Part shown: piece after piece, positions 1-9,491 of the stretch
Position numbering within the stretch: position 1 is the first letter of the stretch
Layout: each line of letters begins with the position of its first letter
From: Agrobacterium genomosp. 13 str. CFBP 6927
GTDB taxonomy: Bacteria; Pseudomonadota; Alphaproteobacteria; Rhizobiales; Rhizobiaceae
Reading direction: 5' to 3'
DNA: 64,000 bases
Assembly (NCBI GenBank): GCA_900012615.1
Contig: LT009756.1
Coordinates: 1,700,567 to 1,764,566, forward strand
Made by a program: the position numbers and the translations under genes
The notes under the pieces: generated by a model
Told to the model about the DNA's origin: nothing
Databases searched by the model: none
Seen by the model: only the letters and a program-made list of their open reading frames with translations

Positions 1-434
1 GGGTGCGCAGCCCCAATGACCGCCAGCGCCTGCCGCTACGCGCCCGCCTCGGCGTGCAGAACAGCAAGGTCCTGTCGATCATCGAATTGATGGAAGGCAA
101 TCTGGCCGAACCGCTGTCGCTGCTCGATATAGCCGATGCCGCCGATCTGTCGCGTCGGCAGGTGGAGCGCCTCTTCCGCCAGGAGATGGGCCGCTCCCCG
201 GCCCGCTATTACCTCGAAATCCGCCTCGACCGCGCGCGTCATCTGCTCGTTCAATCGGCCATGCCGGTAGTCGAGGTTGCCGTCGCCTGCGGTTTCGTCT
301 CGGCCTCGCATTTTTCCAAATGTTATCGCGAAATCTACAATCGCACGCCGCAGCAGGAACGCGCCGAACGCAAGCTACTGATCAGCGCATCGCGAATGGC
401 GATGGCAAGCCAGGCAGGCAAGGCTGCGCATTGA
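1..434 (+). CDS. GlxA-family AraC-type transcriptional regulator, C-terminal part
   Basis: Only the C-terminal ~143 residues are present; the reading frame (codons from base 3) is open at the window edge, so the start lies upstream. Two helix-turn-helix units of the AraC/XylS type are visible: one around LSLLDIADAADLSRRQVERL and a second around VVEVAVACGFVSASHFSKCY, with the typical FSKCYR recognition segment. The linker style (DRQRLPLRARLG, then SPARYYLEIRL) is what GlxA-type regulators with an N-terminal DJ-1/PfpI-like domain show, so that domain is expected upstream but cannot be seen. The target genes cannot be deduced from this fragment. Confidence 0.85.
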   Translation, partial: VRSPNDRQRLPLRARLGVQNSKVLSIIELMEGNLAEPLSLLDIADAADLSRRQVERLFRQEMGRSPARYYLEIRLDRARHLLVQSAMPVVEVAVACGFVSASHFSKCYREIYNRTPQQERAERKLLISASRMAMASQAGKAAH

Positions 435-491
435 ATGCTGGATTGAATGCCTCAAACGCGACGGAACTTGTTTCCGGGTTAAAAACCTCTC

Positions 492-628
492 CTCCGTCAT
501 GCCGGACTTGATCCGGCATCCAGCCACGGCGCGTCCGCGCCGTGAAAAGACTCTCTCGCGATCAAGGACTTGATCGCACTGGACCCCCGATCATCCTCGG
601 GCTTGTTCCGGGGACCGGGGTGACGGAG
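492..628. repeat. Mosaic palindromic repeat element (rhizobial RPE-like)
   Basis: The element is bounded by perfect 8-bp inverted ends, CTCCGTCA at 492-499 and TGACGGAG at 621-628. Inside are three hairpins: TGCCGGA/TCCGGCA (500-518), CACGGCGCG/CGCGCCGTG (525-544, perfect) and GCGATCAAG/CTTGATCGC (558-577, perfect). The 15-mer TCATCCTCGGGCTTG at 591-605 recurs exactly at 28921-28935. This is the style of dispersed intergenic palindromes in Rhizobiales. No gene lies in 435-709; the element fills about half of it, between convergent gene ends. Confidence 0.75.
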
Positions 629-709
629 TGCGGATGATGGAACTGTGCAAAAACCACCGGATCAGCGAGCGGTCGGCAGCCAGCAAACAGCGAACACAAT
701 CAGGCTAAC

Positions 710-2185
710 TCACCCAAACGGCCGAACCGCATGGGACAAATCCTCCGCCGTCATGCCGGCTCCTGCCCTCTTGCCCGCCTCCCCATGCAGCCAGACACCG
801 GCCGCAGCCGCTTCAAAGGCGGGGGTTCCCTGCGCCAGCAGCGCGCCGATGATGCCGGCCAGCACATCACCTGATCCGGCCGTCGCAAGGCTCGCAGGCG
901 CATTCGTGTTGACCAGCGCCCGGCCGTCCGGCCCGGCAATCACCGTATCCGCGCCCTTATAGACCAGCACCGCGCCGCTGCGCGCCGAGGCGGCCTGCGC
1001 CCTCTCGATCTTGCTCAATCCGGAATCCTTAACAAGATCGGGAAACAGCCGCGCAAATTCTCCCTCATGCGGTGTCAGCACGAATTTTCCCGTGCCGGAT
1101 GTGACGCGCTCGAACAGGGTCTCCGGGCGATCCCTGAAAGCGGTGATCGCATCTGCATCCAGAACCACGGCCTTGTCGCCAAGCAGGGACACGAACTGTC
1201 GCGCCTTTTCAAGATCGCCGAAACCGGGTCCGAGAACGAATGCGCCATGGCGTTTATCGTCCAGCCAGTGCCGCAAATCCTCGACATCATCCAGACCGGC
1301 ACTCATCACCGCCGTCAGCGTCACCGAAAGCACGTCGAGCGCTTCTCTGGGGGCAGCGATCGTGACGATGCCAGCCCCCGCCTTCAACGCCGAAAGCGCC
1401 GTCATCCGGCTTGCCCCGGTCGCATGCGGCGGGCCGGAAAAGACGGTCAGGTGCCCGCGCCGGAATTTATGGGTCTCCATATCGGCATGCGGCAAGGCAT
1501 CCCGCCAGATCAGCGGATCATTTTCCGCCACCGATCCCGCATGGGCAACAAGAATGCGGGAGGGAATGCCGATATCGAAAACCTCCAGCGCCCCGCATAA
1601 TTCCCGGCCGGGCAGGAGCAGATGACCGGGCTTGCGCACCATGAACGTCACCGTGCTCTGCGCTTTGAACGAGGCACCGAGCGGCACGCCCCGGCGGCCG
1701 CAGAGACCCGACGGCAGATCGACGGCAAGAACCGGCACAGCCGCCTCTGTCACCGCATCGACCACCCGGCTGAGTTCCGGCGGAATATCACGCGACAATC
1801 CAGCCCCGAAAACTGCATCGATCACCACGTCACCGTCGAGCGGCACATAGTCGCCAAGCGGCAATGGTGTGATCCCGATTCGCTCGAAAGCCGTCCGCGC
1901 ATCACCCTTGAGCGCTCCGACATCGCCAAGATGATGAACGGCAACCGCCGCCCCGCTTTGCAAGAGTACACGCGCCGCCACATAACCGTCGCCGCCATTG
2001 TTGCCGCCACCGCAGAGCACCACGAAACGCAGCGCCTGCGGGTAATGGCGAAGGGCCGAGGCGGCGACCGCCTGCCCCGCCCGCTCCATCAGATCGTAAA
2101 GCGGAATGCCGGATTGACCGGCCGCTGCATCGATGCGGGCCATGACAACAGGGTCGATCAGGAAGAGGTGCGATGGGGATTTCAT
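710..2185 (-). CDS. nnr: Bifunctional NAD(P)H-hydrate epimerase / ADP-dependent NAD(P)H-hydrate dehydratase
   Basis: This enzyme repairs hydrated NADH/NADPH: the N-terminal YjeF_N-type domain interconverts R and S epimers, and the C-terminal ribokinase-like domain dehydrates the S form using ADP. In the 491 residues, the first ~210 hold the epimerase glycine-rich stretch (VLCGGGNNGGDGYVAARVL), and the second half holds the kinase-like segments FVLGPGFGD, LTPHEGEF and the catalytic ATAGSGDVLAGIIGALLAQG. The length fits the fused bacterial form. It is transcribed divergently from glnB. The cofactor-repair role is from the family; the call is secure because both domains are intact. Confidence 0.95.
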   Translation of the reverse strand: MKSPSHLFLIDPVVMARIDAAAGQSGIPLYDLMERAGQAVAASALRHYPQALRFVVLCGGGNNGGDGYVAARVLLQSGAAVAVHHLGDVGALKGDARTAFERIGITPLPLGDYVPLDGDVVIDAVFGAGLSRDIPPELSRVVDAVTEAAVPVLAVDLPSGLCGRRGVPLGASFKAQSTVTFMVRKPGHLLLPGRELCGALEVFDIGIPSRILVAHAGSVAENDPLIWRDALPHADMETHKFRRGHLTVFSGPPHATGASRMTALSALKAGAGIVTIAAPREALDVLSVTLTAVMSAGLDDVEDLRHWLDDKRHGAFVLGPGFGDLEKARQFVSLLGDKAVVLDADAITAFRDRPETLFERVTSGTGKFVLTPHEGEFARLFPDLVKDSGLSKIERAQAASARSGAVLVYKGADTVIAGPDGRALVNTNAPASLATAGSGDVLAGIIGALLAQGTPAFEAAAAGVWLHGEAGKRAGAGMTAEDLSHAVRPFG

Positions 2186-2882
<697 letters not shown>

Positions 2883-2955
2883 TCAGAACCAGGTCCTAAG
2901 CCGGGGAGGCTTGGGTTTTCACCTCGTCACCACCACACTCAAGGAAAACGTTTAA

Positions 2956-4365
2956 ATGACGACCGCAAACGATATCTTGAAGCAGATCAAGGATAACGAC
3001 ATCAAGTTCGTGGACCTGCGCTTTACCGACCCCAAGGGCAAGCTGCAGCACGTCACCATGGATGTGGTGTGCGTCGACGAAGACATGTTCGCCGATGGCG
3101 TCATGTTCGACGGCTCCTCGATCGCCGGCTGGAAGGCCATCAACGAGTCCGACATGGTGCTGATGCCCGATCCGGCAACCGCCCATACCGACCCGTTCTT
3201 CGCCCAGTCCACCCTGGTCATCCTTTGCGACATTCTCGACCCGGTCTCCGGCGAAGCCTATAACCGCGACCCGCGCGGCACTGCCAAGAAGGCCGAAGCC
3301 TATCTCAAAGCATCCGGCATCGGTGACACGGTTTTCGTCGGCCCCGAGCCGGAATTCTTCGTCTTCGACGACGTGAAGTACAAGGCCGACCCTTACAACA
3401 CCGGCTTCAAGCTCGACAGTTCCGAACTGCCGTCCAACGACGACACGGATTATGAAACCGGCAACCTCGGCCACCGTCCGCGCGTCAAGGGCGGCTATTT
3501 CCCGGTTCCGCCGATCGACAGCCTGCAGGACATGCGCTCCGAAATGCTGACGGTTCTGTCGGAAATGGGCGTCGTCGTCGAAAAGCACCACCACGAAGTG
3601 GCTGCCGCACAGCACGAACTGGGCGTGAAGTTCGACACGCTGGTCTCCAGCGCCGACAAGATGCAGATCTACAAGTACGTCGTCCACCAGGTCGCCAATG
3701 CCTATGGCAAGACGGCAACCTTCATGCCGAAGCCGATCTTCGGCGACAACGGCTCGGGCATGCACGTGCACCAGTCGATCTGGAAGGGTGGCAAGCCGAC
3801 CTTCGCAGGCGACGAATATGCCGGCCTGTCTGAAAACTGCCTCTATTACATTGGCGGTATCATCAAGCACGCCAAGGCCATCAACGCCTTCACCAACCCC
3901 ACCACCAACTCCTACAAGCGTCTGGTGCCGGGTTATGAAGCGCCGGTTCTGCTCGCCTACTCCGCGCGCAACCGCTCCGCATCTTGCCGTATTCCCTTCG
4001 GCTCCAACCCGAAGGCAAAGCGCGTCGAAGTCCGCTTCCCGGACCCGACCCAGAACCCCTATCTCGGTTTTGCGGCCATGCTCATGGCCGGCCTCGACGG
4101 CATCAAGAACAAGATTCACCCCGGCAAGCCGATGGACAAGGACCTTTACGATCTTCCTGCAAAGGAACTGAAGAAGATCCCGACCGTCTGCGGCTCACTG
4201 CGCGAAGCGCTGGAAAGCCTCGACAAGGACCGCAAGTTCCTGACCGCAGGCGGCGTGTTCGACGACGACCAGATCGACTCGTTCATCGAGCTGAAGATGC
4301 AGGAAGTCATGCGTTTCGAAATGACCCCGCATCCGGTCGAATTCGACATGTACTACTCGGCCTGA
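2956..4365 (+). CDS. glnA: Glutamine synthetase, type I
   Basis: It forms glutamine from glutamate, ammonia and ATP, the main ammonium-assimilation step, as a cytoplasmic dodecamer. The 469 residues have the GSI beta-grasp and catalytic domains: [11 protein letters not shown], the EPEF metal-ligand segment, the GSGMHVHQS motif, the [17 protein letters not shown] glutamate-binding loop and NRSASCRIP. The adenylylation tyrosine is residue 398 (KDLYDLP), so it is the covalently regulated GSI form. It follows glnB in one operon, with a spacing that leaves room for an additional promoter. A strong hairpin terminator follows at 4405. Confidence 0.98.
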   Translation: MTTANDILKQIKDNDIKFVDLRFTDPKGKLQHVTMDVVCVDEDMFADGVMFDGSSIAGWKAINESDMVLMPDPATAHTDPFFAQSTLVILCDILDPVSGEAYNRDPRGTAKKAEAYLKASGIGDTVFVGPEPEFFVFDDVKYKADPYNTGFKLDSSELPSNDDTDYETGNLGHRPRVKGGYFPVPPIDSLQDMRSEMLTVLSEMGVVVEKHHHEVAAAQHELGVKFDTLVSSADKMQIYKYVVHQVANAYGKTATFMPKPIFGDNGSGMHVHQSIWKGGKPTFAGDEYAGLSENCLYYIGGIIKHAKAINAFTNPTTNSYKRLVPGYEAPVLLAYSARNRSASCRIPFGSNPKAKRVEVRFPDPTQNPYLGFAAMLMAGLDGIKNKIHPGKPMDKDLYDLPAKELKKIPTVCGSLREALESLDKDRKFLTAGGVFDDDQIDSFIELKMQEVMRFEMTPHPVEFDMYYSA

Positions 4366-4404
4366 TCGGCCTTTCGAGCGCTCCCCGGGGCGCTCGATCC
4401 ATCT

Positions 4405-4439
4405 CGGCGGTTTTCCCTGGAAAGCCGCCGTTTTCTTTT
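4405..4439 (+). terminator. Rho-independent terminator of glnBA
   Basis: The stem CGGCGGTTTT/AAAGCCGCCG is followed by TTTTCTTTT. A second GC-rich hairpin (GAGCGC/GCGCTC, 4376-4395) precedes it. It lies 40 bp after the glnA stop and before the next co-directional gene. Confidence 0.8.
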
Positions 4440-4462
4440 GAAGCCCAGCCATATCGCGAAGA

Positions 4463-5383
4463 ATGTCGAACAAGCCAGCCTCTCAGCAAACACGCCTCAC
4501 GGACTGGCTCATCTTTCTGGCTGTGCCGTTCTTTTTCTCCAGCAACGTCATATTCGGTCGCGGCGTCGTCGGTGAGGTCTCACCCTTCATCGCCGCCTTC
4601 ATTCGCTGGATTGGATCGACCCTTATCATCGCGCCCTTCATGATCGCCGACTGGCGAAACTGCCTCGCCTTTGTGCGCCATAAAACGCTGCTCTGGCTCG
4701 TCCTCGGCATTCTCGGCATGGGCATCTGCGGCGGCGTGGTCTATTGGGGCCTCACCATGACGACGGCCGCCAACGGCACCCTGATCTATACGACGTCGTC
4801 GCTTTTCATTATCCTGTTCCAGCGCGTCTTCCAGGGCCGCCCCATCAGAAAGCTCGAAGTCGCGGGAATGATCATCGCCTTTGCGGGCGTGGCAGCCATC
4901 GTGCTCAAGGGCGACATGTCGGCTCTCTGGCACTTGAATTTCAACATCGGCGATTTCGCCATATTGACGGCGGCCATTGCCTTTGCGGTCTATTCGCTGC
5001 TGCTGCGCGACCCGGCGGCACGGCAGATGGCCTCCTTCAGCCTCTTCGGCCTGATCGCGCTCTCCGGCGCGCTGGTCCTTCTGCCGCCGGCCGCGCTGGA
5101 ACTGGCGCAGGGCGGATTGTTGCCGGCCACACCAATGGCCTGGGCGAAGATCGGCGGCATCATCCTGTTCGCCTCATTGCTCGCCTTTTATTGCTTTACC
5201 CATACGGTGCGCGTTTTCGGCCCCGCCACGGCGGGCATCACGCTCTACATGATGCCGCCGGTCTCGATCCTGATGGCCACGCTTTTCCTTGGCGAAACCT
5301 TCGAGACCTATCACGCCATCGGCATCGTGCTGGTCACCGGCGGCGTCGTCATCGCCACGGCACCGATCGGCCGCAGGGCCTGA
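4463..5383 (+). CDS. DMT-superfamily (EamA) transporter
   Basis: The 306-residue protein has about ten hydrophobic membrane spans arranged as two EamA repeats of five. The first begins at WLIFLAVPFFFSSNVIFGRG, and the second ends with the conserved closing helices ASLLAFYCFTHTVRVFGPATAG and LGETFETYHAIGIVLVTGGV. EamA proteins export amino acids or other small metabolites across the inner membrane; the substrate cannot be read from sequence. It starts after the glnA terminator, so it is probably transcribed on its own. Confidence 0.88.
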   Translation: MSNKPASQQTRLTDWLIFLAVPFFFSSNVIFGRGVVGEVSPFIAAFIRWIGSTLIIAPFMIADWRNCLAFVRHKTLLWLVLGILGMGICGGVVYWGLTMTTAANGTLIYTTSSLFIILFQRVFQGRPIRKLEVAGMIIAFAGVAAIVLKGDMSALWHLNFNIGDFAILTAAIAFAVYSLLLRDPAARQMASFSLFGLIALSGALVLLPPAALELAQGGLLPATPMAWAKIGGIILFASLLAFYCFTHTVRVFGPATAGITLYMMPPVSILMATLFLGETFETYHAIGIVLVTGGVVIATAPIGRRA

Positions 5384-5474
5384 ACGCCAGGTGGCGGATA
5401 GGGACGGGAGAACCCCTAGCCCTTGATATTTCGCATTCCGCCCCCAACTATTAGTGGGAAAGGAAGTTCATGCC

Positions 5475-5804
5475 ATGAAACAAAGAGACGCAAAATTCAC
5501 GCTTGGCGAGATCGTCCGCCACAAGGTGTTTCCGTTCCGCGGTGTGGTCATCGACGTGGATCCGGAATATGCCAATACGGAGGAATGGTGGAACGCCATC
5601 CCCGCGGAAATCAGGCCGGATCGCGACCAGCCCTTCTATCATCTTCTGGCCGAAAACGAGGAGACGGAATATGTCGCCTATGTTTCCGAACAGAATCTCG
5701 TCCACGACGAAAACGAGACACCGCTGAGAAATCCCAATATCGGCCGCATCTTCGACAAGGCGCCGAACGGCGAATGGCGCCCGAAAATGTCGACTGCGCA
5801 TTAA
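5475..5804 (+). CDS. hspQ: Heat shock protein HspQ
   Basis: HspQ is a small hemimethylated-DNA-binding-fold protein that, in E. coli, modulates Lon and other protease specificity during heat stress. The family signature is clear: FTLGEIVRHKVFPFRGVVIDVDP at the N-terminus (given here as its first part), then EWWNAIP, QPFYHLLAENEE and YVSEQNL. I chose ATG 5475 rather than the in-frame GTG at 5454 because GGAAAGGAAG lies at ideal spacing before it; this gives 109 residues, the usual family length. It ends at a bidirectional terminator facing the IalB gene. Confidence 0.93.
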   Translation: MKQRDAKFTLGEIVRHKVFPFRGVVIDVDPEYANTEEWWNAIPAEIRPDRDQPFYHLLAENEETEYVAYVSEQNLVHDENETPLRNPNIGRIFDKAPNGEWRPKMSTAH

Positions 5805-5846
5805 ACGCAGTTCCGACAGCGAGCCTCCCCAATCCCCGGACATAAA

Positions 5847-5874
5847 AAAACCGGTCTGTCGCCAGACCGGTTTT
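5847..5874. terminator. Bidirectional terminator between hspQ and the IalB gene
   Basis: A perfect hairpin, ACCGGTCTG and CAGACCGGT around a TCGC loop, has A runs on the left and TTTT on the right, so it can end transcription from both convergent genes. Confidence 0.9.
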
Positions 5875-5899
5875 CCTGTTTTTGGAGCTTACGCTGCAA

Positions 5900-6556
5900 T
5901 CAGGGCTTCGGCGCGCCCTTGGCGGCGTCCTGTGCGGCTTCCAGCTTCTTGCGGGCTTCTTCAGCCTTCTTCTGCATGCCTTCCTGCAGGCTGCGCTGGC
6001 TTTCGGCAAGCTGCGACTGGCTGATCGGTGCGCCGTCATAAGCGCCCGTGAAGCCGGAAAGTGCAATCTTGATGGGGTTCGGCGCGCGGCGGAAGTTGAT
6101 GGAGGTGAAGACCACCTCGCTACCCTTCTTCAGCGACGCGATCATGGCATCCGTCAGCGGCACTTCGGCCGTGCACTTGTCGGGAAGGCAAACGGCGTAA
6201 TCGAGCTTCTGGCCCTTGCCGCCGTCGATCTGCATCATCACGCCCGGAGGAATGAGACGCGCGGTCGGAACGGAAACCTGAAGCAGCTTGCGGTTGACCT
6301 TGCCTTCAACGGTGATGAGGCCGACGGCGGTGATCATCTGGCCGTTCTGGGCAAGAACCACGTTCTGCACGACGCAGACATCGTTGTCTTCCTGCTTGGA
6401 GCAGGTCTTGAACCAGCCGAGCGGAGGAGCGCCAGCGCCCTGAGCGGCGGGAGCAGCATCCTGCGCCTGCGAGATGGCCGGAGCGGACATTGCGCCGAGA
6501 GAGAGGACCAGAGCGGACAGAGCCGTCCGGGTGAATGTGTTTGCCTTTTGCATCAT
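5900..6556 (-). CDS. Invasion-associated locus B (IalB) family exported protein
   Basis: The 218 residues begin with a Sec signal peptide (ALSALVLSLGAMSAPAISQA), then a short Ala/Pro linker and the IalB domain with WFKTC, four conserved cysteines (KTCSK, NDVCVV, AVCLPDKC) and the SLKKGSEVVF segment. The C-terminal ~35 residues are a charged, Ala/Lys/Glu-rich helix that many family members lack. IalB of Bartonella is linked to erythrocyte invasion; in free-living rhizobia the role is unknown, probably periplasmic. It is a single-gene unit with a terminator at 5847. Confidence 0.9.
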   Translation of the reverse strand: MMQKANTFTRTALSALVLSLGAMSAPAISQAQDAAPAAQGAGAPPLGWFKTCSKQEDNDVCVVQNVVLAQNGQMITAVGLITVEGKVNRKLLQVSVPTARLIPPGVMMQIDGGKGQKLDYAVCLPDKCTAEVPLTDAMIASLKKGSEVVFTSINFRRAPNPIKIALSGFTGAYDGAPISQSQLAESQRSLQEGMQKKAEEARKKLEAAQDAAKGAPKP

Positions 6557-6882
6557 AAGAGTTCCGTCTCCTGAATGTCTGCCAGAACAGAACCGCTGAG
6601 ATCCTGTTCGCCGATGGCGGTATCCTTCTGCCCGTTCAACTGTCGTTTAAATGAGGCAAATGCGTGACCCGTCTCTTCCGGCCACCCTGTTACATGCCGA
6701 TCGCGGCGATATCCAGCACTTCTTTAACTTTTTCTTGAGCTGGGCCAAGATTTCCCGCCCGCGCATGGGTCCCGCCATGGGCCTGTGCTACATATTTGCC
6801 AGAATCATAACGAAAAAACCAATCATGACGATAAACCGATCATCATGACAAATCGGACGGACAGTTGAGACAGGATAATAAG
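6557..6882. other. Intergenic region between the IalB gene and the YejA-like gene
   Basis: This 326-bp gap lies between divergent genes and must hold both promoters. I see no RNA gene and no convincing ORF. The last 80 bp contain several short ATGAC/ATCATGA repeats and are A/T-rich. Confidence 0.5.
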
Positions 6883-8730
6883 ATGCGCGACCTTGCGGCC
6901 CTCATCCCCGCATTGTTTCTTTTGGGTTCATCCCTGCTTCCCGCCGGGAGCGCCCAGGCGCAGCCGCTTCACGGCATTTCCATGCACGGTACGCCGGCCC
7001 TGCCGGCGGATTTCCAGCACTTCCCTTACGTCAATCCGGACGTCAAGAAAGGCGGCCGGATCTCCTATGGCGTCGTCGGCACCTTCGACAGCCTCAACCC
7101 CTTCGTTCTCAAGGGAATGCGCACCACGGCGCGCGGCGTATGGGACCCGGAATTCGGCAATCTGCTTTACGAACCGCTGATGCAGCGCTCCAGCGACGAA
7201 CCCTTCAGCCTTTACGGCCTGCTGGCTGAAACGGCGGAGTGGGACGAGGAGCGCAGCTTCATCCAGTTCAACATCAATCCCAAGGCAAAATGGTCGGATG
7301 GCGAGCCGGTGACGCCTGACGATGTAATTTTCACCTTCAATCTCCTGAAGGAAAAAGGCCGCCCCCCTTTCAACAGCCGTCTCGACGGCGTGGCAAAGCT
7401 GGAGAAGATCGGCGACCACAGCGTCCGCTTCACCTTCAATGAGAAGGCAAACCGCGAAACGCCGCTCATTCTCGCCTCCTCCACCCCGATTTTGCCGAAA
7501 CACGCGATCGATCCGGAAAAATTCGAGCAGGCGGGCCTCGGCGCTGTCGTCGGCTCGGGTCCATACCGAATCAAGACCCTGCGGCCGGGAGAACGAATCA
7601 CCTGGGAGAGGAACCCGGACTATTGGGGCAAGGATATTCCGAGCAAGGTCGGCTTCGAGAATTACGACGAGATCAGCGTCACCTATTTCCTGCAGGTCAC
7701 CACCATGTTCGAGGCCTTCAAGAAGGGCGATATCGACATTTACCCGGAAGGCGACGCCATCAACGGCACCTCCGACACTTCGCACTGGGGGCAGGCTTAC
7801 AATTTCCCGGCCGTGCATCGTGGCGATATCGTCAAGGATGTGTTCCAGCCGCAGCTGCCTTCCGGCATGTTCGGCCTGGTGTTCAACACCCGCCGCGCCG
7901 TCTTTGCCGATGAAAAGGTGCGTGAGGGCCTTTCCTACGCGCTCGATTTCGAATGGATGAACAGAAACATTCTCGGCGGCGCCTTCAAGCGCACGCAGAG
8001 CTACTGGCAGAATTCACCGCTCGGCGCCTATGGCAATGCCGCCGATGCACGCGAGCTTGCGCTGCTGGGCGATGCGGCGAAAACCATGCCGCCGGAGCTT
8101 TTGGCGGGAACCTATGCCATGCCCACCACCGATGGCACCGGTGCGGACCGCAAGGTGCTGAAACTGGCCGTCGATAAGCTGAAAGAGGCCGGATACAGCA
8201 TCAAGAACGGAAAAATGTCCGATGCCAATGGCCGTCAGCTCGCCTTCGAGATCATGACGCAGAACCCGGCGCAGGAGCGCATAGCGCTTGCCTATCAACG
8301 CTCGCTCAACCTCATCGGCGTCGCCATGGGCATTCGTTCGGTCGATGACGGCCAATATCAGGCCCGTTCGAACAGCTTTGATTATGACATGATCATCCGC
8401 TCCCTGCCCTCCTCGCTCTCGCCGGGGGCGGAGCAGCTTAACCGCTGGAGTTCGCTGTCGCGGGATGCGCAGGGCAGCTTCAACTATGCGGGGGCCGCCA
8501 GTCCCGACATAGACCGGATGATCGAAGCCCTGTTACAGGCCCGTTCGACGGAGGATTTCCAGGCGGCGGTGCGCGGTTATGACCGTCTGCTGGTCGCCGG
8601 CCACTACGTCATTCCGCTCTATTACATCGGCGCCCAATGGATCGCCCGCTGGAAATATATCGACCGCCCGGATATGACCCCGATATCAGGCAATCAGAAA
8701 CAGACCTGGTGGGATGCGCGGGCGCAATAG
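6883..8730 (+). CDS. ABC transporter substrate-binding protein, family 5 (YejA-like)
   Basis: This periplasmic binding protein belongs to the peptide/oligopeptide family 5. A signal peptide is clear (IPALFLLGSSLLPAGSAQA), and the mature start LHGISMHGTPALPADFQHFP followed by GGRISYGVVGTFDSLNPF is characteristic of the YejA subgroup. ATG 6883 is preferred over the upstream TTG at 6865 because it places the signal peptide at the N-terminus and follows GACAGGAT. About 615 residues, the normal length. No permease or ATPase genes lie beside it, so it is an orphan binding protein here, likely sharing a Yej-type transporter encoded elsewhere. Confidence 0.92.
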   Translation: MRDLAALIPALFLLGSSLLPAGSAQAQPLHGISMHGTPALPADFQHFPYVNPDVKKGGRISYGVVGTFDSLNPFVLKGMRTTARGVWDPEFGNLLYEPLMQRSSDEPFSLYGLLAETAEWDEERSFIQFNINPKAKWSDGEPVTPDDVIFTFNLLKEKGRPPFNSRLDGVAKLEKIGDHSVRFTFNEKANRETPLILASSTPILPKHAIDPEKFEQAGLGAVVGSGPYRIKTLRPGERITWERNPDYWGKDIPSKVGFENYDEISVTYFLQVTTMFEAFKKGDIDIYPEGDAINGTSDTSHWGQAYNFPAVHRGDIVKDVFQPQLPSGMFGLVFNTRRAVFADEKVREGLSYALDFEWMNRNILGGAFKRTQSYWQNSPLGAYGNAADARELALLGDAAKTMPPELLAGTYAMPTTDGTGADRKVLKLAVDKLKEAGYSIKNGKMSDANGRQLAFEIMTQNPAQERIALAYQRSLNLIGVAMGIRSVDDGQYQARSNSFDYDMIIRSLPSSLSPGAEQLNRWSSLSRDAQGSFNYAGAASPDIDRMIEALLQARSTEDFQAAVRGYDRLLVAGHYVIPLYYIGAQWIARWKYIDRPDMTPISGNQKQTWWDARAQ

Positions 8731-8769
8731 CCGCCGCCCCGACCGGTCCAAGCAACGGAAGATAAAACC

Positions 8770-9438
8770 ATGGAACGCATCGTTATCGACGTCGTATCGG
8801 ATATGGTCTGCCCCTGGTGTTATCTTGGCAAGGCAAGGCTCGATCTTGCCATTGCCGAGGTGCAGGACGAAATCAGCGTCGACGTGAACTGGCGTCCTTA
8901 CCGCCTCAACCCGGATTATCCGCCTGAGGGCGTCGACCAGAAGGCCGCCCTTGAGGAAAAGCTCGGCAAGGAGCGTCTGGAGCAGGCGCATATCACGCTG
9001 GTGCAACTCGGCAAGGAAGTCGGCATCCACTATGATTTCGATGCGATCAAGATCGGGCCGAACACACTCGATGCGCACCGCCTGTCGTTGTGGGCCCATT
9101 CCGAAGGCCGCGACGTTCAGGAGAAGGTCGTTACCGCCCTGTTCAAGGCGAATTTCGAGGAAGGCCGCAATATCGGCGATCACGCCGTGCTGACCGATAT
9201 CGCCGAAAAGGCAGGCATGGATGCCAAAGTCGTGGCACGGCTTCTCGCCTCGGAGGCGGACAAGGATACGGTCGTTGCCGAAATTGACGCGGCGCAGCAA
9301 ATGGGCGTCGCCGGCGTGCCCTTTTTCATCCTCGACCAGAAATACGCCATCAGCGGTGCGCAAACGCCTGACGTCTTGATTGCTGCACTGCGGGATATTG
9401 CAAAAATCAAGGCGGACGAGCATAAGTCGATGAACTGA
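8770..9438 (+). CDS. DsbA-family oxidoreductase, FrnE type
   Basis: It is a thioredoxin-fold protein with the active-site CPWC near residue 16 (DMVCPWCYLGK), the inserted helical domain, and the cis-proline segment GVAGVPFFILDQKYAISGAQ in the C-terminal third, as in FrnE-like dithiol oxidoreductases. No signal peptide is visible, so it acts in the cytoplasm, unlike periplasmic DsbA. The length of 222 residues fits. It follows the YejA-like gene by 39 bp in the same direction and may be co-transcribed, although a shared function is not obvious. Confidence 0.93.
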   Translation: MERIVIDVVSDMVCPWCYLGKARLDLAIAEVQDEISVDVNWRPYRLNPDYPPEGVDQKAALEEKLGKERLEQAHITLVQLGKEVGIHYDFDAIKIGPNTLDAHRLSLWAHSEGRDVQEKVVTALFKANFEEGRNIGDHAVLTDIAEKAGMDAKVVARLLASEADKDTVVAEIDAAQQMGVAGVPFFILDQKYAISGAQTPDVLIAALRDIAKIKADEHKSMN

Positions 9439-9491
9439 CGGTCAAACACCTTCGGTTTTTCAGCAACTCGATTCTCCGCCGGTGTTTTCCC

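Noticed and set aside
640-709. Gene between the AraC regulator and nnr
   Set aside because: Only fragments of chance reading frames and a palindromic repeat are present there.
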